The position numbers and the translations under genes were made by a program. Positions 33,081 through 38,899 of a stretch of DNA of 38,899 nucleotides are shown piece by piece. The notes beneath the pieces were generated by a model. That model made no database searches and had not been told where the DNA came from. It saw only the letters and a program-made list of their open reading frames with translations. Numbering within the stretch: the stretch's first letter is position 1; every line of letters starts with the position of its first letter. The stretch is from Candidatus Bathyarchaeota archaeon (GTDB lineage Archaea > Thermoproteota > Bathyarchaeia > Bathyarchaeales > Bathyarchaeaceae), in contig JAUWDY010000017.1 in assembly GCA_030608565.1 (NCBI GenBank), positions 1-38,899 on the forward strand, written 5' to 3'.

Positions 33081-33090
33081 GCATATAGAG
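33081..33090 (+). promoter_or_regulatory. TATA box of the DNA polymerase gene
   Basis: GCATATAGAG lies 18-27 nt before the ATG at 33108, so transcription would start at or next to the start codon. The nearby ATG at 33101 is in a different frame. Confidence 0.5.
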
Positions 33091-33107
33091 CGTACACATA
33101 ATGGGTT

Positions 33108-35789
33108 ATGGATACGACGATGAAAAAACATTTAGATGACTTCTTTACCGTAGCTGAAACCGTGAAAGAAAAACAGACAGAATCTTCTTCACCTGAAGAA
33201 GGTTTGTCCAAAGAGAAGGAAACAGTTGTCGTTACAACCGTAGCTCCTCGAAATCTATCCGCTTCATATTTCGTCTCCGCCACCTACGATGGAAACAAGA
33301 GACGCGCTTGCATCAAACTGTACGAACCAGAATCTAGAAAAATTTACTTTTGGTATGACACAACCGGGCACAAACCATATTGCCTCACGAATCTTGCGCC
33401 AAGTGAACTTGAAAAAATCGCTGGTTTAACGTCACACACTGGGTTTGACCACTTCGAAACTCTAAAGAAATATAATTCTTTGCTCGACCGACAGGCAACC
33501 GTAACAAAAGTAGTAGCTAAAGACCCTTTGGCAATTGGAGGACGCCCCAGAGGATGCATAAGAGACATCATACCTGAAGAATATCCTAAAATCGCTGGCG
33601 AGCAACAACAGGCAAAAGTTTGGGAAGCCGCCATCAGATATTATCAAAGCTACATTTATGACAGAAACTTAGCTCCAGGTATGATTTACAAAATCGAGAA
33701 TGACAAACTCATTCAAGTTAGACACGAACCTTCAGAAAAAACGATTAAACAAATTTGCAGACTCGTCGAGGACGAGACCGAGGAATCACTGCGAAACATA
33801 GAATTATGGGCAAGACTTCTTGAATACCCAGTTCCTAATTTCCGAAGAGTAGCCCTCGACATCGAGGTTTTTTCACCGATACCTACACGTGTTCCAGACC
33901 CCCAAGAAGCGGCATATCGCGTTATTTGCGCGACGCTTCTAGGATCTGATGGAAAAAATAAGGTTCTGCTTCTGAGACGTGAGGGACTAGAGAAAGGTTC
34001 CGAGAGGTTGCCCCCTGACATGACGGTGGAGTATTATGATTCTGAACAGAAGCTTATTCTGGAAATTTTCAAGGCGCTTTGGGACTACCCCTTCGTTATA
34101 ACGTTCAACGGAGACGACTTCGATTTCCGATACCTTTACCAAAGAGCTCTGAACATGGGTTTGAAGAAAAGCCAAATTCCCATAGAGGTTAGAAGAAGAG
34201 TATGTTTGCTCAAATATGGCATCCACATCGATCTCTACAAATTCTTCTATAACAGATCCATCCAAATTTACGCGTTCAGCCAGAAATACCGACGCGTAAC
34301 CCTAGATGAGGTTGGCAAAGCGTTAGTAGGACGCGCCAAGCTTGAACGCGCTAAGCCTATATCTGAGTTAACCTACACGGAACTAGCTCGATACTGCGCG
34401 AGAGACGCTGAAATCACACTTGAACTTTGCACCTTTGATGACGACCTAGTCATGAAACTTATTCTGGCGCTTACGAGGATCGCTCGTATGCCCATGGAAG
34501 ACGTCAGTCGACAGGGAGTTTCTCGATGGATCCGAAACTTTCTTCATCATGAACACCGCCGACGAAACATGCTGATTCCCAACGCTGAAGACATACTTGC
34601 TGTGAAAGGAACAACCGCCACCAAAGCCATGATAAAAGGTAAAAAATATAAAGGCGCCATCGTGGTCAAGCCGGTGCCTGGTGTACATTTCAACGTGAAG
34701 GTTATGGATTTCGCCAGCCTGTACCCGTCCATAATCAAGGTTCACAACTTGGGTTATCAGTCTGTTCGTTGTCCTCACAGCGAATGCAAGGATAATAAAG
34801 TTCCCGGCACTCCTCACTGGGTTTGTAAGAAGGATAGGGCAATTGAAAGTTTGCTGATAGGCTCGCTCAGAGACCTCCGAGTTAAATGGTATAAACCGAA
34901 ATCCAGAGACAAAACATTATCCCACGAATTGCGAAGCTGGTATTACGTTATACAAAGCGCTTTGAAGGTTATACTTAACGCAAGCTACGGAGTGTTCGGC
35001 GCAGAAAAGTTTGCTTTGTATTGTCCACCCGTGGCCGAAGCCACAGCCGCCATCGGAAGGCATGTCATAACGCAGACGATAAATAAAGCTCGAGAGTTGG
35101 GAATTGAGGTTATTTACGGAGACACGGACAGCATCTTTTTGAGAGGCCCGTCTGAGGAGCAAATAAACGCTTTAATGAAATGGTCAGAACATGAGTTAGA
35201 AATGGAATTGGACGTAGACAAAATCTACCGCTACTCGGTCTTTAGTTCAAGAAAGAAGAATTATCTCGGGATTTTTCCCGATGGAAGTGTAGATGTTAAG
35301 GGAATGACGGGAAAGAAGAGGCACATCCCAGTCTTCATCAAGAAAGCCTTTAACCAAATGGAGGAGCGGTTAGGTCGAGTAAAATCTCCCACAGAATTCG
35401 AAGAGGCAAAAAAAGATATTCAGCAAATTATTCGAGAACGTTATTCTAGACTGAAGCGACGTGAATGGGGAGAAAGCCCTGAGGAACTAGCGTTCCACGT
35501 CGTACTAGGAAAGGTTCCAGAAGGATACACCAAGACTATACCACAGCACGTAAAGGCGGCGTTAGTCCTTCGGAAAAAAGGATATGAGTTGAAAGCAGGA
35601 GATTTGATAAGTTTTGTGAAAGTGACGAAGGAACCTCATGTAAAACCTGTTCAACTAGCTTCCAACAGTGAAGTAGACGTAGACAAATATGTGGGACATA
35701 TGCATTCAACTTTTGCTCAAGTTCTTGACGCAATGGGATTGGACTTCGACGAAATCATTGGGTTAACGAAACTTGAACGATTTATGTAA
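33108..35789 (+). CDS. polB: Family-B DNA polymerase
   Basis: An 893-residue replicative-type polymerase. The exonuclease motifs are present: Exo I ALDIEVF (about 249), Exo II FNGDDFDFRYL, and Exo III YCARDAEIT. The polymerase motifs follow: A DFASLYPSI (about 533), B LKVILNASYGVFG, C YGDTDSIF (about 669), and TGKKRHIPVF after it. All catalytic aspartates are in place, so both proofreading and synthesis should work. The N-terminus MDTTMKKHLDDFFTV contains KKHLDDFF, which resembles a PCNA-binding box (Q-x-x-L-x-x-FF) with K in place of Q. An acidic, low-complexity linker (about 20-45) separates it from the body. It is divergent from the RNA methyltransferase. No replication partners are adjacent. 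Confidence 0.95.
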   Translation: MDTTMKKHLDDFFTVAETVKEKQTESSSPEEGLSKEKETVVVTTVAPRNLSASYFVSATYDGNKRRACIKLYEPESRKIYFWYDTTGHKPYCLTNLAPSELEKIAGLTSHTGFDHFETLKKYNSLLDRQATVTKVVAKDPLAIGGRPRGCIRDIIPEEYPKIAGEQQQAKVWEAAIRYYQSYIYDRNLAPGMIYKIENDKLIQVRHEPSEKTIKQICRLVEDETEESLRNIELWARLLEYPVPNFRRVALDIEVFSPIPTRVPDPQEAAYRVICATLLGSDGKNKVLLLRREGLEKGSERLPPDMTVEYYDSEQKLILEIFKALWDYPFVITFNGDDFDFRYLYQRALNMGLKKSQIPIEVRRRVCLLKYGIHIDLYKFFYNRSIQIYAFSQKYRRVTLDEVGKALVGRAKLERAKPISELTYTELARYCARDAEITLELCTFDDDLVMKLILALTRIARMPMEDVSRQGVSRWIRNFLHHEHRRRNMLIPNAEDILAVKGTTATKAMIKGKKYKGAIVVKPVPGVHFNVKVMDFASLYPSIIKVHNLGYQSVRCPHSECKDNKVPGTPHWVCKKDRAIESLLIGSLRDLRVKWYKPKSRDKTLSHELRSWYYVIQSALKVILNASYGVFGAEKFALYCPPVAEATAAIGRHVITQTINKARELGIEVIYGDTDSIFLRGPSEEQINALMKWSEHELEMELDVDKIYRYSVFSSRKKNYLGIFPDGSVDVKGMTGKKRHIPVFIKKAFNQMEERLGRVKSPTEFEEAKKDIQQIIRERYSRLKRREWGESPEELAFHVVLGKVPEGYTKTIPQHVKAALVLRKKGYELKAGDLISFVKVTKEPHVKPVQLASNSEVDVDKYVGHMHSTFAQVLDAMGLDFDEIIGLTKLERFM

Positions 35790-35958
35790 GACATTAATTT
35801 TCTGCTATTTGTTTATAACGAAAAATTATTGTGACCAACTGACTGAGTAGCAGAGAGACCACAAGACAAAGCTTAGAGGATAAGCAATCCTCGGATCAAA
35901 CCAGACAGAGAAACCAAACAACTCATTGCGGGCGCGCATGCAAGGAAACCTAAGTTCT

Positions 35959-36252
35959 CTATCGGTTGCGAAGCACACGCCCGTAAGCATAAATACCTAC
36001 TGACACGGTAATGACAACGAGCCCACCCACAAAGAATGATGTAGCGAGCCCCAAAAGCTGCATTCCCAACGGCTCACCAATCATTCCGAAAGCATGTATG
36101 CCATTGGCAAAATATTTGGAAATGTATCTGACGTAGAAAAAGGAGGCAAGTTCAACATAGCCAGAAGAGGCGACAAAGAATATTGAGACAACAAAACAAC
36201 CCAACGAAATAATCGCCAAAGCCGTTTCCACCTTCAACAGAGAGCCCCGCAT
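35959..36252 (-). CDS. Small membrane protein with three to four spans
   Basis: A 97-residue protein with hydrophobic segments at about residues 8-28, 50-68 and 70-90. The start at 36252 (MRGSLLKVETALAII) is preferred over 36351 because the upstream residues (cysteine- and histidine-rich) do not look membrane-like. GCATGCATGC overlaps this start, and TGCATGCA occurs further upstream at 36332 and 36408. Family unknown. Confidence 0.5.
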   Translation of the reverse strand: MRGSLLKVETALAIISLGCFVVSIFFVASSGYVELASFFYVRYISKYFANGIHAFGMIGEPLGMQLLGLATSFFVGGLVVITVSVGIYAYGRVLRNR

Positions 36253-36505
36253 GCATGCTTCCTCTTGACAGTTGAAAAGCAATGTTTCAAGATGCAGAAT
36301 GAGTGTGTTCAAAGCACAATTCGGAAAGTGATGCATGCATAACTTCTTCATTTAGTTTCTCTTTCATCTCTCCTTTGTCTAAGGAATTTGTAAGCAACTG
36401 TTCCACATGCATGCAACAAACTTGAACGCTTCATGTAGACGTTAATTCCATGTAAAGATTTAAGTGTCTTAAAAATTATTAACCAAAGTTCTGAAAGCAA
36501 GTGTG

Positions 36506-36640
36506 GTGAAAATTTTGCCAGAATGGATATGTTTGAAGTGTGGACACAAATGGGTTCATGAAGAGAAGATAGAGCCTAGGTATTGTCCCGTATGCGGTAG
36601 CCCAACAATTTATGTCCCAAAAATCGCAAAACCGAAATAA
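36506..36640 (+). CDS. 44-residue zinc-ribbon miniprotein
   Basis: A GTG-started ORF encodes a 44-residue protein with two C-x2-C pairs: WICLKCGHKWVHEE and RYCPVCGSPTIYVP. This is the rubredoxin-like zinc ribbon used by many tiny archaeal proteins to bind zinc, RNA polymerase or RNA. Length and layout (CxxC near residue 9, CxxC near 27) are convincing and codon use is normal. An upstream GAAAGCAAGTGTG gives only a weak ribosome-binding site. It is too short for most gene callers. Role unknown. Confidence 0.65.
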   Translation: MKILPEWICLKCGHKWVHEEKIEPRYCPVCGSPTIYVPKIAKPK

Positions 36641-36706
36641 TCACGAAAATAGTCTTAAACACATTCTCTGTCAATCTTGTAATAGTTGCTTCAATTCATT
36701 TAGATA

Positions 36707-37018
36707 CTAGCCTCTGTCCAACCTGTATTTAACACTCAAGATGCCTCCAGATATCGCTGATATCAACCAAACTAACGTAAAGAACAGCCCCAAAAGGTGG
36801 TATGGACTAGGCGTAATGCAATATGGAATGAGCAGAAACCAATTTGGACTGCCTGTTGCCATAATTGTTTCAAGAGTTCCTACCGAAAACAACACAACAC
36901 CGACAATGATCAACAAATATGCTTGAGTTTCGTTGTGTCTAGACTCCGCAGCCTTCTCGTGCAAGTAATCTCCGAGAGCCAATCTTTCTTCACATCTGTT
37001 GATTCCAAAACATAACAA
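36707..37018 (-). CDS. Small membrane protein, paralogue of the gene at 38101
   Basis: A 103-residue protein with the segment GDYLHEKAAESRHNETQAYLLIIVGVVLFSVGTLETIM and then SPNWFLLIPYCITPSPYHLLGLFFTLVWLISAISGGILSVKYRL. The same layout (YLHEKA-ESRHNE, helix, WFLIIPY-IT-PY-L-GL, helix) occurs at 38101-38436, so the two are paralogues flanking the SAM methyltransferase gene. Two membrane helices, and a charged N-terminal amphipathic part. No known function. The true start may be slightly downstream, because the first 15 residues are not shared with the paralogue. Confidence 0.7.
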   Translation of the reverse strand: MLCFGINRCEERLALGDYLHEKAAESRHNETQAYLLIIVGVVLFSVGTLETIMATGSPNWFLLIPYCITPSPYHLLGLFFTLVWLISAISGGILSVKYRLDRG

Positions 37019-37223
37019 TTAAGGTTTATGACTTGAAGAGCCGTCAGCATAATATAGATTCTCAAGGCAAATCAAAGCTCTTGAGAAGGCATATGCACGC
37101 ATTCGATCGATCGAAAAGGTATCCTATATCCACAGGATCACAAGTGCTAACTGTATTCCAGAGCAAATCTAAAAGGGGATGGAGGAACACATGCGCCCAA
37201 GACACACGAAACGGGCTTAAATC

Positions 37224-37931
37224 TTGGATTTTTCCTTTAATGGTCCTATGCACAAAGGTACTTATTACAAGGACAAGCTTTCAGCCAACAGACTCATTAG
37301 ATGTTATGAAATAGCCCCTCCAAGGATCAAACAATATCTTAACGCAGAAATTCAATTCGTCATTTCTAATTTTCATGGCACAAATTTGGTTCTCGAACTT
37401 GGATGTGGATATGGTAGAGTTATGAAAGAAGTATCACAGTTTGTTCCATGGATTATTGGAAATGACATTTCAAAGGGAAGCTTAGAACTTGCGGGGGCAT
37501 ACATGGAAAGTTGTCAAAACTATGCTGTATTTCTGATGGATGCATCCCAGATGTCATTTCGTTCATGCATTTTTGATGCTGTGTTTTGCATTCAAAACGG
37601 CATATCCGCATTTGGGGTCAACAAAAAACGTCTCATCGCCGAATCCATAAGGGTGACAAAAGATAATGGAATCATTCTCTTTTCCAGCTATTCTCCGAAA
37701 ATATGGAAAGCTCGTCTAGAATGGTTTAGAAAACAATCACAGTTTGGTCTTATAGGAGAAATCGATGAGGAGAAGACACGTGATGAAACAATTGTGTGCA
37801 AGGACGGTTTTAGAGCCACCACTGTCAGCAGTGACCAATTCGTTGAGTTGTTCGATGAATTCAGATTGAATGCGTCTATCATTGAAGTAGACGAATCCAG
37901 CATTTTATGTAAAGTCATCAAAGAGAAATAG
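37224..37931 (+). CDS. Class I SAM-dependent methyltransferase
   Basis: A 235-residue protein with AdoMet motif I LVLELGCGYGRVMKEV (about 55-70), motif II IIGNDISKGSLELA, an acidic motif FLMDASQMSFRSCIFDAVFCIQNGISAF, and a post-motif strand IRVTKDNGIILFSSYSP. This is the generic Rossmann-fold methyltransferase layout; the substrate is not readable. It sits between two paralogous membrane proteins, which may hint at a role at the membrane or on lipids, but this is inference. An alternative start at the second Met (MHKGTYYKD) is possible. Confidence 0.85.
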   Translation: MDFSFNGPMHKGTYYKDKLSANRLIRCYEIAPPRIKQYLNAEIQFVISNFHGTNLVLELGCGYGRVMKEVSQFVPWIIGNDISKGSLELAGAYMESCQNYAVFLMDASQMSFRSCIFDAVFCIQNGISAFGVNKKRLIAESIRVTKDNGIILFSSYSPKIWKARLEWFRKQSQFGLIGEIDEEKTRDETIVCKDGFRATTVSSDQFVELFDEFRLNASIIEVDESSILCKVIKEK

Positions 37932-38100
37932 TTCATCACCAAGGTTGCACAAGTAGCCTGCTATGCCATTATACTGAAATCCTCAAGTTAATTTGTAATC
38001 TGTATTCAAAATAAACAAGCTTTAAGTAACAAAACCCAGAGAAAAAGAACGTCAGAAAGAGCGTTGGAAAAATACTTGTAGGTGAAGTCAACTGTCTGTA

Positions 38101-38436
38101 ATGGAATATCTGCATGAAAAGGCTGAGGAGTCTAGACACAACGAAAACGTTGGATACATGATAATCCTTGCAGGGGTAGTGTTATTGGTTGGGGGAACAC
38201 TCCTAACGGTTGTCACTGTATCGGACCCTGAGTGGTTCTTGATTATTCCTTATCACATTACGTCTCATCCGTACAGCCTCTTCGGACTAACTTTCACTAT
38301 TCTTGCATACGTATTACTTGCCTGTGGAATTGCATTAAGCGTTTATTACACTACCCAAAGATCATGGTACATGAAAAGATTAAAGGAAACACATACGATA
38401 GAGAAGCTGAGAAGATTTAAAATCAAAAAAAGCTGA
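38101..38436 (+). CDS. Small membrane protein, paralogue of the gene at 36707
   Basis: A 111-residue protein. MEYLHEKAEESRHNENVGYMIILAGVVLLVGGTLL is followed by a short loop and EWFLIIPYHITSHPYSLFGLTFTILAYVLLACGIALSVYY, and a basic C-terminal helix (RLKETHTIEKLRRFKIKK). The shared YLHEKA-ESRHNE block makes it a paralogue of the gene at 36707; this copy has an added basic tail of about 18 residues that could bind nucleic acid or membrane surface. Two membrane helices. It converges on cofE. Function unknown. Confidence 0.75.
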   Translation: MEYLHEKAEESRHNENVGYMIILAGVVLLVGGTLLTVVTVSDPEWFLIIPYHITSHPYSLFGLTFTILAYVLLACGIALSVYYTTQRSWYMKRLKETHTIEKLRRFKIKKS

Positions 38437-38440
38437 ACAC

Positions 38441-38899
38441 CTATTCGTAAACGTCAGCAAGAAACACCCGATTTTGCGTGATGCAGCTCATAAACAGACA
38501 TTCCTTCGCCGAAATTATTGCAGAGTCAAGATCAAATTTTCCGCTGAAATTCACAGGAACATTTTTGACAAGAACCGCGGGTATCCGCTCATTTGCTTCT
38601 CCCATAATCAAATGCGCTGCACTTGCAAGATCATCAGCCAAAGCTTGCCTTGTAATAAGCAAGGGGTTACCGTAAAGGTCTTTGTCAGCTCTACAGTCCC
38701 TGACAGGATCAAATCCAGCAATTCCTATGGCAACACCTGTTGTTCCCATTCGAAGCGGAGTAACTCGGCTGTCGATGATCAAAACTCCAACATGCTTACC
38801 CGTCTTTTCTAAGATTTCATTCCGAATTTTCTCAGCGCTTTCATGGGGCTTCTCGGGCCATAAAACAACGTATCCTCTAGGTGCATTCTTGTGGTCAAC
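38441..38899 (-). CDS. cofE: Coenzyme F420-0:L-glutamate ligase, partial (runs off the right edge)
   Basis: The frame is open to the window end; only about 150 residues are seen, and the start lies outside. GKHVGVLIIDSRVTPLRMGTTGVAIGIAGFDPVRDCRADKDLYGNPLLITRQALADDLASAAHLIMGEANERIPAVLV is the CofE signature: iiDSrt-P-r-G-tgvAIG, and then ADdlAsaA-LvMGEa-E-iP. CofE adds glutamates to F420-0 using GTP, giving the polyglutamylated electron carrier used in archaeal and actinobacterial redox metabolism. Its presence indicates F420-dependent enzymes in this organism. Its family assignment is secure despite truncation. Confidence 0.92.
   Translation of the reverse strand, partial: VDHKNAPRGYVVLWPEKPHESAEKIRNEILEKTGKHVGVLIIDSRVTPLRMGTTGVAIGIAGFDPVRDCRADKDLYGNPLLITRQALADDLASAAHLIMGEANERIPAVLVKNVPVNFSGKFDLDSAIISAKECLFMSCITQNRVFLADVYE

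Noticed and set aside
33108-35789. PolB as part of a casposon with Cas1
   Set aside because: It is 20 kb away with housekeeping genes in between, has the size and motifs of a chromosomal replicative polymerase, and no terminal repeats link the two.

Overview
The window looks archaeal, most likely from an uncultured Thermoproteota/Bathyarchaeia-like lineage. This is inferred from gene content, not from any database match. The evidence is a family-B replicative DNA polymerase, an F420 ligase (CofE), an archaeal agmatinase, tandem MoeA genes, a Rad50/DndD-type ATPase, TATA boxes 25-30 nt before many start codons (leaderless transcription), and a tRNA-Glu gene that seems to carry two non-canonical introns.

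Layout. 1-1561: start of methionyl-tRNA synthetase, a universal stress protein, a small winged-helix protein and a membrane protein. 1873-8176: a compact five-gene operon (DNA methyltransferase, PLD-helicase, a 58-aa ORF, DndD/Rad50-like ATPase, AlbA_2/Schlafen-like protein), read as a DNA-modification-linked antiviral system of the helicase-methylase-ATPase kind. 8320-13425: an accessory island with a membrane protein, P-loop ATPase, small conserved replication-type protein, very basic protein, an unknown protein, a 50-aa ribbon-helix-helix regulator and a stand-alone Cas1 with an intact active site, but no cas2, no effector genes and no CRISPR array. 13532-15798: a winged-helix/HD-phosphohydrolase protein with a membrane partner. 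16140-16925: a proteasome-like Ntn hydrolase whose start exposes a Thr nucleophile. 17272-24312: tRNA-Glu, a DUF167 protein, three paralogous nucleotidyltransferase-domain proteins, an ECF-type transporter S component, a CitG-like protein, a degenerate tRNA-like sequence and tRNA-Leu(GAG). 24910-30385: a membrane protein, a truncated TIM-barrel remnant, two overlapping moeA genes, a small membrane protein and a secreted beta-helix/coiled-coil surface protein. 30695-38899: agmatinase, an RNA m5C methyltransferase, DNA polymerase B, small membrane proteins (two paralogous), a zinc-ribbon miniprotein, a SAM methyltransferase and the C-terminal part of CofE.

Core functions (translation, replication, molybdopterin and F420 metabolism) are interleaved with two accessory blocks, the defence operon and the Cas1 island. 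Palindromes containing ATGCAT recur in intergenic DNA and in one tRNA intron, and a 15-bp sequence (GGTTGGATGGTGCTC) embedded in GT/AC tracts recurs near position 1200, near 1670 and at the 3' end of tRNA-Glu. These short repeats are the main structure that gene calls do not explain. The strongest candidates for undescribed biology are the Cas1 island, the extended helicase-methylase-ATPase operon, the Thr-1 Ntn hydrolase and the multi-intron tRNA-Glu.
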